Shown piece by piece: positions 23,042 through 35,049 of a DNA stretch of 64,000 bases. The stretch's first letter is position 1, and the number at the start of each line of letters is the position of its first letter. The notes under the pieces are model-generated. The model was not told the origin of the DNA. It did not search any database and worked only from the letters and a program-made list of their open reading frames with translations. This DNA comes from Impatiens glandulifera. Its lineage: Eukaryota; Streptophyta; Magnoliopsida; Ericales; Balsaminaceae. The stretch is from positions 6,345,389 through 6,409,388 of the forward strand of contig NC_061864.1 in the NCBI RefSeq assembly GCF_907164915.1, given 5' to 3'. Both the position numbers and the translations under genes were made by a program.

Positions 23042-25830
23042 GGAATTGATAGTGAGAGTAGAGAGGAGGAGTTCATATTCTCGAATCAATCGAAAGATAG
23101 TGAGGTCGATCGCGAAGTTTGGGGAAGAAACGCACAACTACCAGTCAGAAAATAAAACGTGCGATGAAGAGAGTCTGTTGAAATATTTGGCGCGTAAAAA
23201 TAGAGACAGATTATAATTGTGATTGAAGTTGACCACGACATAATATTCTAGTTAAAATTTATACTTTTCTTATTTTTAACAGGATGTTCAATATAAATGT
23301 TTTTTAACACAATTTCATGTAACATAATTTATTTTTTAAAAGAATAATAATTTAGTTGATAAAGTAAGTTATTTATTTGTTATAAATTATAATGACTAAA
23401 TGATATAGATATAATTAAAAAAAAACTGCATAAAATTCAGAAAAATCATAAAAACATGCCTCAAGCTACCTCTACACCACCAAAAAAAACTTTGTAAGAG
23501 TATTCTAATTGTGAAAGTTGTTGCGTAGCTATTTTCTCGAATTAATAAAAAAATCAAAAGAAAATTGATGTAGATGTCATAATAATTTAGTTATGAAAAT
23601 AAATATAAATTTTGAAAGAAAAACAAATCAACCGTGATGCTTTATTGATGGAAAACAAGGTTAGAAAATATTAACTCTCATTGCATAAAATTTTACTATT
23701 TTATCTTATGCCAAATATAATACCCCATAAAATAATAGGAATGAGTTTTGAGCGTATGCAAAGCAGCAAAAGCATGAGCGATTCAATTAATAATAAAAAA
23801 TAGTTTTTTTTTTCTTTCAAATTCTGCACAATAAATGTTCATAATTATTGACCAACTTAAAAAAAAAAAAATATTTCCCAGCATTCAATATCTACCCTTT
23901 ATTATTCTTAAATTCTATGAAAGTAAAATTTGTGTCATTGTCACCATTAATACAACTCATTCTTGTTAATGCTCATCACACTATAATACTTCTTTGGAAC
24001 CAGAATAACAAGAGTAAATTTCAAATTTCAATTTTGAGATTATAAACTTAAACTTGATCAGGGAAGGTAGAGAATATTATCCTGAAGATTATGTAAATAA
24101 AAAATTATTTTTATTTTTTAATGTAATAATTATATTTTGTGTTTTATTAAATAAATATGATAAATTTTATTATTTTTATTAAAAGTAACCTAGTTTAGTC
24201 AGGTCAATAACCTATTAATCAAAACTTTGTTAATGCTATTAATTTTTATTTGTCTGATTTGGGTGTTTTGTGTGTGGGACCTAGACAGCCGTCTAGCTGG
24301 TCTTACACTATAATAGGGTCGGGCCCGAGAACATTAAAACGCAAAATATGTTTTATTTTGAAATTTTAAGTTAGACTTATATTTAAAATTATTAAAAGAA
24401 TCCCATCCCTATATCCATACATAGGTATAAATATGTGGCACATCAAAGGTAAATTATACCTATCAATTTATTCCTCTATTCCCCTGTTAATTCGATGCTA
24501 CATATACAGGTACTATCTGTATCACATTCATTAAGTGACACCTATACACAAAAGTAAATCATCACCTTTCTCATTTGTTAATTTTTTTCTCTTTATACAT
24601 GTGACATTTTTTTAATTGATACATGTACTACCTACATTGTAGCATCGAACTAACCCTATTCCTCAACCATCTCAAGTGCAATTGTTACTATTTTAAGGTT
24701 CAACCATCCACATCATCTAATTCATACAATATTTTTTAATTCAATAATTCAAGTAATCTAGTTTCATTTTTAATTATATTAATTTGTTTAAATAAATAAA
24801 ACTAATATTTATAAATTATATTAAAAATTAAAAAAAACAATAATTTTTAAAAATAATTTAGGACATTAAATTGTCAATAATTTTTATACAAAATTTTGAA
24901 AAATAAAAAAGTTTAATTAAGAAATAAAAAACTAGTACAATGTTAAACTAAATCACAATAATACATGAAAAAAAAAATACACTACTAAATTATATTTTGT
25001 TACTGAAGAATTATTTTACATTTACAATTTTGAAGAGAATATGAGATAAAATTAGATAGTATATGAGTATCTATTTATAGATTTTATCTAAATTAAAAAA
25101 AAAACTGATCATATGTATAAAAAAAACTGTAATAAAATGGTCATATTTTCAATTGATGAAAGAAACGATCATTTTTTTTCAAATAAAAGAGATCCACATT
25201 TTATCAATTAAAAAGCAAAAATTTTACATTTTTAATCAAAAATTAAACAACATATCAGGTGAGACCAGTTTTTGGCTTGATTTTCTTCGTTTGTAGTGGT
25301 ATTAAATATTTGCTTCTTTCATTTTTATCTGCACAATTATACCCATACTCCCATTCATGTACTCAGATACAATTTCTCTTCACATCAGATTTTCACCCAC
25401 CAATGGAAATGCTCTAATAACATGTTTATTACACAAACAAACGTTAATAAGTTTAACTTATAAATTAAATCAAACGTGTCCTAAATAAATTATAAATAAT
25501 CTCAAAATATGCCAGTTTTACTTTACAGTGTTAATAAGAAAAGGAAAAAGAAAGAAATAAATTATAAAATTAATTAATTAAGTTCTGTTTGTTTGTTTAT
25601 TGTGAAAAAAGTTGAGACTAAAAAAATAACAATAAAATATGTTTGGTTGTTTGAAAATATTGAACATAAATTTTTTTGATATTAATATACAATATAAAAA
25701 TAGTATAGTTAAAAAAATGTATTTTCTAATTTAAAATAGCTTAATGAACAAGAATTTTGTCTCCGTTATATTCATATTCAGACAATTTAGTTGAAGTTGG
25801 TATGTCGGTCATAATTCCAATTGTTTTATT

Positions 25831-25831
<1 letters not shown>
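23042..25831. other. Leader of coiled-coil gene and AT-rich spacer
   Basis: About 23,042-23,220 is the likely 5' leader and promoter of the coiled-coil gene (minus strand). The remainder is AT-rich with a small GC-richer patch at 24,270-24,330 containing a short imperfect palindrome around ACCTAGACAGCCGTCTAG. No gene is supported. Confidence 0.5.
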
Positions 25832-25907
<76 letters not shown>

Positions 25908-25909
25908 AA
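25832..25909. repeat. (AAAT)n microsatellite
   Basis: About 19 uninterrupted tetranucleotide units, roughly 160 bp upstream of the likely transcription start region of the zinc-finger gene. Confidence 0.95.
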
Positions 25910-26069
25910 TGTTTTTTTTTAAATCTTAAAAAGAAATTAATAATTGGAGAAACGTGCCAGCTAAGCTAGTACCTATTTTTCTCGTTTAGGCAAAAATGAT
26001 TGTCGTATAGAATTGATAAATTGTTGCTATTTATTGCTGCACTAATATATATTTTTCGTATTTACCAAA

Positions 26070-27285
26070 AAGGGTTTCGTCACCCTCTCTCTCTCTCTCT
26101 CCCTCTCCTCTGCATTTCGCCGACTGCTCCGCTTGAAGGAGCTTCCCAACATTCACTAGCTAGCGACCTTCTTCTTCTTTTGGGTTCCTCTTTCCTTTTT
26201 CCTGGCGACCGTCAATCTGTACGATCGCGTTGACAATCTCTTTAATTCTCACAACAACTGGTATGTATGTATGCCATTTCTCTTCACTTCTATTTTTCCA
26301 CTCATTCCGCCTTCTGCTCTGCTGCTTTTAGATCGCGTCATATAATGCACTATCCACTATCTTCTACATTTCGATTTTTTTTCCAAACCCTAGGCTTTTT
26401 TTTTGTCTCTCAATTCGATTTTCAGTTTAGTTTCTAATCAGATCAATGTTTGGTAGCACTGTCATTTATTGGAGCTGCATATATATGATTTTTTTGGTTC
26501 ATTCGTATTGACATTTGATTTATGATTTTATAATAATCAGGGACGAGTAAAGGAATGCAATCCGGATTTGCGATCTAATGATGTTGTATAGGTTGTGGCA
26601 AGTCATTTTGTCCTAGAATCCTCTCTTATGCTTTACTCTTTATTCAGATTGATCTTCTTTTGCAATAGAGAAATTGTTAATTTCCACCTGCCTTTGTTTG
26701 AAAAACTAATGAACAAATGGTATATATATAGTACACATACTCTCTCTCTCTCTCTCAACAACCCTCATATGCAGCATATGATACCTCCTTTTGAAGAAGA
26801 TTTAGCATATGTTTGTATAACCCTAAATATAACTTTTGATTGTTTTGAATGTTTGTTTTCTGACCTTTATCTTAATTGAATAATCTGGAAGACCATTTAT
26901 CATAATCATAAAGCTTTAAAAATAGCAATCTTAGGAGGAAAATTAAGAAATAGTTGTTTCAAGTGTTTTCTTAAGCTATCATGGGTTTCTGTTCTGTTTC
27001 CATGAGTGCTCGTGATATCATTTAGGTTAAACCATTGGGAGATTTTACCCCTGAACTCTTTCACTTTGAAACACTACTTGCTTACATTTATTTCCATCTG
27101 GTGTATATGTTTATCATTTCCATGCATAAAGAGTTTCCTTTATGTTTTCAAAATTATTAAGTCTTTTAATTGTGTTGCACCTTACAATAAATTCATAATT
27201 GAGAGTCAATATATCTATGTAGCTTTTCACTGATCAGTGGTTGTTATGATACATTCCAGTGATCACGTTAAGGTCAACTAGAACT
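26070..27285 (+). promoter_or_regulatory. 5' leader with leader intron of the zinc-finger gene
   Basis: A CT-rich leader (CTCTCTCTCTCTCCCTCTCC, from about 26,084) runs to a donor CAACTG|GTATGT at 26260/26261. The matching acceptor ATTCCAG ends at 27259, leaving 26 bp of leader before ATG 27286. The resulting leader intron is about 1 kb. Long first introns in the 5' leader often raise expression in plants; that effect is inferred here. Confidence 0.6.
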
Positions 27286-30200
27286 ATGGATACTACGAAA
27301 TTAGAAGATGGAAATGATAACATAGATGCTATAATTAAACAAGCGATTGGACGAGAACCAGTTCTCTCCTTCCCAAGGACTGGTGAGAGTCCGGTGCAGT
27401 GGATCCAGTTGCTACATGCTTTGGACCAGCAAGGTACAAATTCACCCTATGGACTGGACTCAACATATTTAACTGTGCAAGATTTATTTTCATGTAAATA
27501 TAGACATCAGATCAGCACAAAATAAAATAAAATTCTAGACATCAGATTGTGAAGGAACAAGGACAACCTTCACTGATGCTCCTGTTTGTTTTCTTAGAAA
27601 GATATTAAGATTGTCAAATGTTCTGCTCAGACAAATGGGTTTCTTGCGTTAACATTTTCTCATAAGTGTTTGTTAATAATTTGGACTTCAATTCACAACT
27701 TACTATTTGTCATGTAGATCTTCCAGGATGGCCATTGCTTTCTCCACTGAAGATTCAAATGCAGAAGTGTGAGAAGTGTTCCCGTGAATTTTGCTCCCAA
27801 CTAAACTACCGACGACATATACGTGTTCATCGCAGATCTCTCAAATTTGATAAGGTAATTTTCTCTTAATGCCTTCTCTTTTTGTATAACTGGTATTTTT
27901 TTTGTAATTTAAATTTCTTGGTTTCCTCAATCTTCATTTTTGTCTGATTTGATTCTTCTGTGCCGTGTCTGATCTATTTTGTGCTTAATAGGGGTCTCAC
28001 AAAATCAGGGATTTATTAGGATCATTTTGGGACAAGGTAGGTGCATTCTCACAGATGCTTGTGCTCAAGAATTGTTTTTGTGGTAAACATAATTCTTACA
28101 TTATGCAATTATGTTGTTACAGCTTTCTGTTAGCGAGGCTAAAGAGGTTGTGTCATTTGATGATGTGACACTTGAGGTACCTATCTTACCTTATAGTTTG
28201 TTGTTTATATCTATTTGACTGTTGAGATTGTCTTCATTGCTTACTGATGATAGTCGGACACCCTTCAAGTTTTGGTCATTAAAAATGAAATGTTTCTGTT
28301 TAATCTTTCATTCCCTCTATTTCCTCTGCTGTTTATGTTTGACTTTTTTTACAGGTTCCCTTTAATCCTGGTTCATTACTGAATTGATATTTCCTCTGCC
28401 TTGTAGGAAGTTCCTGGTTCTTCTGTTATAAGGGCTTTGACATTTATTGGGAAACCAGGATTCTGCACACTACCACAAGCATATGTAAGAGCTGGGGTAG
28501 CTCTTCTGGTAAGCAAAGCTTCATTACCCCCCCCGCTCCATAATGCTCATCTTTTCTTTTTATTTTCTGTGTATATGTCATTATCCTATGGACCTATGCT
28601 TATAACAGTATGCATGTTATTTTTAGGACATTATTCAAGCTAGAAATACCCGGTTTCCTATCACCTCCAAAGAGCTATTCTCTATCCTCGATGATGCTAG
28701 TGAGAGCACATTCTTGTGTGCTGGAACAGCTGAATCAATGCAGAAATATGTCTTTGATGGTGAGGCGGGGAAAATTGGGCTTGAAATGAAGAACGTAGTT
28801 GCTTGTGCAAGCTTCCTTCTTGAACGGAAACTGGTATGTCTACTTATATGGTTTATTTAAAAGATGCAGCCCTAGTTTGAGATATTTGGCAATACTGGTT
28901 ACAATATTGCTGTCTGATAACTGGACAGATGCATAATTAGTAATCAGTTATTGTCTACACATGAAATTGGTTTGGTTAGCTTCCAGTCCAGTTGTAGGGG
29001 ATGGATTATGAGAGCTAGCACAACAGTTACAGATGCCTTTTTTTATTTTATTTCTCTCCCATGCACCCAATAAGGTAGAGACCCCACATGTTTTCTGTTG
29101 TCAGGTTAAGTCATGGCTAGCTGACAAGGATGCTGAAGCTTTGATGTGCCAGAAATTGCTTGTGGAGGAAGAAGAAGCTGCTCAGAAAAGGTAATTTTCT
29201 TTTTCATATGTGGTTTTATGGATTTGCTTTTCCGTGAACTTTCTGAGTGGTAGTAAACCTTCTTATTGAGTAAAAAAAGGGGCATCCTATGGAAGCAGAT
29301 GTGTTGTGTAGAGAGCTAAATGTATTGCAGTCCTTTTGTTGCTTTCAGGTGTTTATATGTCAGATATATGTGTATGTTCTGAAGTTGGTCCATTTAAATT
29401 TGTTATCTTCCTTTAACTACAACTGCATAGACATTCATATCCTGATTAAAATTCTGACAAAAAATACCAAAATTTGAATGACATTAGGCAAGCTGAACTG
29501 TTGGAAAGAAAGAAACAGAAGAAGTTGAGACAAAAGGCAAAGGACGCAACAAATGTGGAGAAGGCAGATTTGGAAGTTCCTGCTGATGCAATGGAACATT
29601 CTCCTACTTGTGCAGAAACGTCCAGTCCACCATCTGCTTCGGAGTCGAGTTCAGGTTCCTATGAGACAGGGGGAACTAATCTGCCCTTATCTGAACAACC
29701 CATCGAAGATCAACGCAATGAAGAAGTAATAAACATTGTTGAAGCGCAGATAGGAAACAATGATTCATTCGGGACAAGTCAGCAAATTGATCGACGAACA
29801 TCAACACAAGGAAATGGTCGCAAGTATTCTGTGATTCCTAGATGGCAAGTGCAAAGATCTCAAAGAAATGGTAGAAATGGATTTGATCAAAATCAGCCAA
29901 TGTCAAAACCTGAACAGCAGAGTCAAAGGCATTATTGTGGTCCCAATTCCAGCAAGGTTTGGACAAGGAAATCAAAGTCTGAAAATACGGAATTGAGATT
30001 GCAGAAAAAGGATGATGATGTGGATGAACACAAGAACTGTGAACTGATGTTTGGTTCCATATCTGTCAATTTGGATAGCTATGCCACAAGCCGGTCCACA
30101 GTTAAGCTCTGGCAGCCTGTAAGCAGCAGCAGAAACAGGCAAGGGTTGCAACCATCACCCCCCTTGGAAAATGGCGGGAGTAATGATGTAGAAGGCTCTG

Positions 30201-30540
30201 GTGTGTTGTATTCCAGTGATGATGCGAAATCTTTTCTTGCCCATAGTATGTAGTAATTAATTATTTTTCTCGTCTACTTACTACTTAGAATATTGAAAAT
30301 GTTTGAAAAAACTGATTTTGGGTTGATGTTTCAGGATGGAAGGAAGCTATTATAGGTGAGCATGTAAGGTTGGCACTTTCTGATGTAGAAGAAAAAGAAG
30401 TACCAATTTTTGTTGGATCTTCTCCTCCAAAACACACGACAGAGAAAGGTGTTGTAGCTAAAACCAAGTCCAGCAGCAGAACTCAACTACTAAAACTCAA
30501 GTACGTTCCCAAACAGAAGATAGCAGCTGCTGCTACATGA
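27286..30540 (+). CDS. Single C2H2 zinc-finger protein, function unknown
   Basis: Nine coding exons: 27286-27433, 27718-27854, 27992-28036, 28123-28176, 28407-28508, 28627-28833, 29105-29190, 29488-30245, 30335-30540; 580 aa, all junctions in frame. One C2H2 finger (Cys67, Cys70, His83, His87; CX2CX12HX3H) lies in CEKCSREFCSQLNYRRHIRVH, preceded by PLLSPLKIQMQK. After it comes an ordered region of about 150 residues (SFDDVTLEEVPGSSVIRALT, GFCTLPQAYVRAGVALLDI, VVACASFLLERKLVKSWL), then a basic coiled coil (EEEEAAQKRQAELLERKKQKK) and a long polar, probably disordered tail. The order and spacing look like a conserved plant protein, but I do not recognise a named family member. RNA or DNA binding is possible; a transcription-factor role is not shown. 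Confidence 0.85.
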
Positions 30541-31784
30541 AGAAATCACCCTTAATCAAATTAAAGGTTTTTATTTTATTTTATTTTATTCTTTTAAAGA
30601 GTTTCTGGAAAATATATTATTACTGGTTAGGTGGTCCAAGTTCTTATTGGTCTGGTGTTTTATGGTGGATATTGATAATGTTTTGGGTTATTATAAGAGG
30701 TGTTTTTGGATATTCTTTCCCCCTAGCTCTTTGGGTTGGAGTTATACACTTTTAAAATTGTCATATTTTATAACAAAGTTTTCTACTATCTGTGGGTGGG
30801 TGGGTGGTGGGGATTGAATTTCAAATTGTGTCAAATAGAGCTTTAATTATTACAATTTATTCGTTTTAGTCTTTTGTCTCGAATGGTCAAAAATATTTTT
30901 ATTTTTATGTATTATTATTTTTCACTTTGGTAAATAATAATATATTTACATACATTTTTGTTTATTTTTAAATTGAGTATTTTCTTCAAACTCTATGTAT
31001 TTTAAATTTTTGAAAATTATTTAAGAGATTAAAAAATTGTGTGAATTGAGAAAAAGTTTTAATAAAATTCAAAAAGAGATAGATTTATATTTATTTTTTA
31101 AATAGTTTTGGAATTACATATTTTGTGTATGGTCATTTTGAACGTATTTATTTTTAAATATAATATATATATTTTTTTAAGATTTACACATTTGAAACTT
31201 TTTATGAGTAAATTTAGAGAGATAATTTATTTCTTATTTGTTTTTTTAGGAATGTAAAAAATTAATTACAAAAAATACAAGATAGATTAAGAGAACATAC
31301 TAAATTTTTAAATGATTAAAATTGTGATATTTTAAACCCATCAAATTTAAAGTTTCAATTTCATTATAAAAATAAACTACATTTTAAACTCTCATAATAA
31401 TTAAGGTAAATAAAAACTATCTATTATGATTTATTACCTATTAGTTTATTAAATAAACCTTACATATTAGTTTGCCATATGCATGTACAACATTGAAAAT
31501 TGAAGGTTTATATTATTTTGTTTGAAAATATATTAATAAAAAAAGAAAGAAAAACATAAATAAATAAAAAAATAGAAAAGCAACACCGACCGCGCGCGAG
31601 ACACACTTAACAATGACAAAAAGATTAACTTGGCCACGTGCTCCTCGCGACTGGGCTTCAATATATATTTTTTTTAAAGATTTTAAGTTGATAGTTTTAA
31701 CCTGAAACGTGTTTGTTATAAGATAAACTTAAAATCCAACCGAACAATAAGGTTTTTAAAACTGACATATATATTTAACAGTCT
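30541..31784. other. 3' flank and AT-rich spacer
   Basis: 3' flank of the zinc-finger gene, then AT-rich DNA with no supported gene. A perfect G-box CACGTG lies at 31635-31640, about 195 bp upstream of the dehydrogenase ATG, in a locally GC-richer stretch (31,585-31,660). Confidence 0.5.
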
Positions 31785-31791
31785 TATATAA
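31785..31791 (+). promoter_or_regulatory. TATA box of the short-chain dehydrogenase gene
   Basis: TATATAA at 31785-31791 is followed by a (GA)n tract at 31794-31818 and the ATG at 31830. If transcription starts 25-35 bp downstream of the TATA, the leader is only about 10-20 nt and begins inside the GA tract. Confidence 0.5.
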
Positions 31792-31829
31792 CCGAGAGAG
31801 AGAGAGAGAGAGAGAGAGTTTGAGAGATA

Positions 31830-33500
31830 ATGTGGTGGTACGGTAGGAGTAGGAAAGGAGTGTCAGGATTTTCATCCTGTTCCACCGCCGAGGAAGTAAC
31901 TGATGGCATCGACGGGTCTTCACTCACCGCCATTATTACAGGTATAATAATTCATTCATCATCATCATCATATTCATATAAGAACTGAAACAAACAAACA
32001 AACAAACAATATAATCAAACAGGGGCATCAAGCGGTATTGGTCGGGAAACTGGTCGTGTTCTTGCATTACGCGGCGTACACGTTATCATGGCAATCAGGA
32101 ACATGGATGCAGGGAACAAGGTTAAAGAAGCCATTCTCCAGGAAATTCCATGTGCTAAAATCGATATAATGGAATTGGATCTCAGTTCCTTTTCATCCAT
32201 CACAAACTTTGCTGCTCAATTCACTTCCTCTGCCCTTCCACTCAACATCTTAATGTAAGTATATATAATCAATTCATATCATTAATTCATTAACACAAAT
32301 TAATTAGATGATCATGTCGCATGCAGTAACAATGCAGGTGTTGCACCTCCCTTCACGCTCTCTGAAGACAAGATAGAGATGCAATTTGCCACTAACTATT
32401 TAGGTCATTTTCTCTTGACTAATCTATTGCTAGACATCATAAAAAACACAGCACGTCAAACTCAAATTCAGGGGAGGATCGTAAATGTTTCATCCTTAGC
32501 ACACCGTTTTACTTACCCCACTGGAATCCTTTTCGACAACATCAACGACCCATCGTCGTAATTAATTTAATTCATTCATTTATTTAATTATTATATTAAT
32601 TCTCACTCACTCACTCACTCACAAGTCAGTCACAATATATATATATATAACAACGTCAGGTATCAAAATGCTCGAGCCTATGGTCAGTCTAAGCTTGCCA
32701 ATATATTACACGCTAATCACCTTGCAAGGCTCTTAAGGGTATATATATTATTTATTTATTTATTTATATATATTAATTCATTCTCCTCCTTAATTAAACA
32801 AATTAACAGGAAGAAGATATTGTAACTGCAAACTCGTTACATCCGGGTATGATTGCAACGGATCTTTACCGGCACAACAGTTTGGTCGCAGGTATTATAT
32901 ATTAATAGAGAAATGATACATATCATGACTCTGAAATCACGACTCGCACAGCGAAAGGAAGGGAGGGACCTCGCTGTTATACAAAACAGACATGCCTGTT
33001 ATACAAAAGTGACTTCGCCGACTACCCTTTGTAAAACAAGGATATCCCTTTTGTATAACAGACAGGTTCCTTTCGGTATAATAAACGCTGTGCGATCCGC
33101 AATTTTCAAATATGAAATGTATCATTTCTTATATTAATATTAAATCAATTGACAACTTAATTACTTGGAAAATTAGTGTTTTAATTTGAAACATATATAT
33201 ACAGGGATAGTGAACAAGTTTGTTAAGTATGTGATTAAGAATGTTGAACAGGTAATTATTATTAGTTATTAAAAATATATATTAATGATGGGACATGCAT
33301 ATTATTAATAAATAATAATTAATTAGGGTGCTGCAACTACATGTTATGTGGCGTTGCATCCTGGAGTGAAGGAGATAAGCGGCGGTTATTTCTCAGATTG
33401 TAACTTATCGACGGCAAGCGATCAGGCCAATGATGTTCAACTCGCTACCAAACTATGGGATTTCACCATCCAATTACTTGCATCCCACTCAAACAAATAA
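31830..33500 (+). CDS. Short-chain dehydrogenase/reductase, TIC32/retinol-dehydrogenase-like
   Basis: Seven exons: 31830-31941, 32023-32254, 32327-32557, 32660-32738, 32810-32891, 33205-33251, 33327-33500; 318 aa, the usual size. SDRs oxidise or reduce hydroxyl/carbonyl groups with NAD(P). Visible motifs: cofactor-binding TGASSGIG (residues 37-44), NNAG (116-119), VNVSS with the catalytic serine (170/171), and YGQSK with catalytic Tyr199 and Lys203. [12 protein letters not shown] and [18 protein letters not shown] match the plant group annotated as TIC32-like. Membership of the chloroplast import apparatus cannot be inferred, since many paralogues carry this label. No clear transit peptide. 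Intron 5 holds a MITE. The substrate is unknown. Confidence 0.9.
32908..33130. mobile_element. Mutator-type MITE in intron 5 of the dehydrogenase gene
   Basis: A 223-bp foldback element flanked by identical 9-bp direct repeats ATATTAATA (32899-32907 and 33131-33139), the target-site length of Mutator-like elements. Its ends are inverted: left GAGAAATGATACAT, right complement AAGAAATGATACAT. Homology continues inward to CGCACAGCG on both arms and to GTTATACAAAA words. No coding capacity. The host intron is 313 bp, so the element makes up most of it. Confidence 0.85.
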
Positions 33501-33736
33501 ATCTATCTATATATTAATATGTTTTCTCGTTTTATTGCCTTCTTTTATGTAAATTACATTATGTAATTAAATAAAGTTTTGGACTTTGGAGTGTTATATT
33601 AATTAATTAACCATCTAATAATTTTTATCAGACCAAATCTAAGAAGCTTGAATATATATAGATGGTTTAATTATTAAATTAGTTTATTGTTTATTTTGTT
33701 AGAGTAATAATATATACAAGCATTATGCAACATTTT

Positions 33737-33837
33737 TATACAGTACCTCATTTGGTAAAAAAGAGAAAATATTTTTCTTTGTATTTTTTTAAGATATATA
33801 TTTTCTCTTTATTGTCAAATGAGGTAGGTGCTGTATA
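33737..33837. repeat. Foldback hairpin downstream of the dehydrogenase gene
   Basis: Left arm TATACAG + TACCTCATTTG (33737-33754) pairs with right CAAATGAGGTA + CTGTATA (33816-33837) with one 4-nt bulge; an inner arm AAGAGAAAATA (33761-33771) pairs with TATTTTCTCTT (33799-33809). About 29 paired bases in 101 bp. It lies about 240 bp past the stop codon, so it may be a small MITE; a small-RNA precursor is possible but less likely. Confidence 0.7.
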
Positions 33838-33898
33838 ATGAGGAATTTGAAGAGATGACTCAAAAATGTTTGAAATGCGGAAAGTACATAAGATAAAA

Positions 33899-34136
33899 AA
33901 AAATGCTGGTGACCTCTTTTACTATTTTTGGACGAAAATGTCCTAGTTGCGTTTTTTATTTTTCAAAAAATTTTAATTATGATTTTTTTTTGACGAAAAT
34001 GTCCCAGTTGCGTCACGTAATCGCGTCACGCAACCCCAATTTGAAAAAAAAAAATCCGGTTGCTTCTCATTAAACTTATATAAAAAAAAGAGTACAATTG
34101 TCATTAAAAAAAAAGAGGGTCACCAACGGTATTTAA
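33899..34136. mobile_element. Possible MITE with imperfect terminal inverted repeats
   Basis: Left end AAATGCTGGTGACCTCTTTT and the complement of the right end, AAATACCGTTGGTGACCCTC, are similar over about 20 bp with small gaps. Inside, GACGAAAATGTCC(T/C)AGTTGCG occurs twice in direct orientation (33,932 and 33,992), followed by CGCGTCACGCAACC. No target duplication could be fixed. Confidence 0.45.
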
Positions 34137-34137
34137 A

Positions 34138-34712
34138 TTATGCACTCACACAATCGGTTATTCTCCCTATCAATAAGTCATTTCTTCAAATTTCCCTTTA
34201 TAATTGTAAAGGGTGTATATATCATTACTCTTTTCTTTATAAGTTTAATGATTATAGGTCATGTTTAAATTTTAAGATTTTTTTATTATATAAATTTACT
34301 AGTTAGTTGATTTATACAGTGTAACATTTCTTAAATTGTTTTTTTTTTTTGTTTAAATTAGTTAAAGAGAAAGTTTTATTAAATAACTAAGGTATTTAAA
34401 ATCAAGACTTTAATTTAAAGATTATTAATTATAAAATAAACGTTAAAAATAATAATAATAAAATCAATGATAAAATTTATTTATTTTAATAAGTAATATA
34501 TATATATATATTTTTTAATTATAAAAAATAATTTATGCTGTGTAAAAGATTAATTAATTTAAAAATTACCTAAATCAAATTAGTTATTTTTTTTAAATCA
34601 TAAAATTTGAAGACGTCGAAACACTTTTACTTTAATAAAATTATCCTGGATTCATCAAAATAAAAAACAAAATAAATTATAATGAAATAATTAATAAGCG
34701 CGTGTTTTCTGG
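34138..34712. other. AT-rich spacer before eL36
   Basis: AT-rich DNA with homopolymer runs between the foldback elements and the eL36 promoter. No gene or further repeat structure supported. Confidence 0.5.
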
Positions 34713-34713
34713 A

Positions 34714-34793
34714 TGGGCCTGAACCGGCCCAAGTATTAAGAACCAACAAAAATCAGCCCATATGGCACGGCCACACGGAATCAAAATGGGCCC
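34714..34793 (+). promoter_or_regulatory. Site II (TGGGCY) element cluster of the eL36 promoter
   Basis: Four TGGGCY motifs: TGGGCC at 34714, GGCCCA (reverse) at 34726, AGCCCA (reverse of TGGGCT) at 34755, and TGGGCCC at 34787. Site II clusters, bound by TCP-type factors, are characteristic of plant ribosomal protein and other growth-linked promoters, which fits the downstream eL36 gene. Confidence 0.75.
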
Positions 34794-34824
34794 TTTGTCT
34801 AACCCAGGAGTAGCTATATCGCCC

Positions 34825-34850
34825 TATAAAATGATCAATGAAAACCCTAA
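34825..34850 (+). promoter_or_regulatory. TATA box and telo-box of eL36
   Basis: TATAAAAT at 34825-34832 is followed by the telo-box AACCCTAA at 34843-34850. The site II plus telo-box combination near the start site is the established signature of plant translation-apparatus genes. Confidence 0.7.
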
Positions 34851-35049
34851 TTTCGTTTGCATCCAGAAGTCAGAGACGAAGAAAGGTACGCGTTTCTGTA
34901 ACTCTCTTCCATTGTTGTTCAATACGGTTTATGTAGGTTGTAGTGAATGTGATTATCTCCATGTTTATTTTTATGTTTCTGGATCATATTGTCTGATTAG
35001 TAGCAACATTCATCTCTGTTCATCTAGGTAGGTCTAGTTGAAAAAGGCG

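Noticed and set aside
24270..24330. Small GC-rich patch with an imperfect palindrome
   Set aside because: Too short to assign to an element or RNA; only noted as part of the spacer.
26595..27233. Open frames of 75-94 codons upstream of the zinc-finger ATG
   Set aside because: They lie in the leader intron and have hydrophobic AT-rich translations without family pattern.
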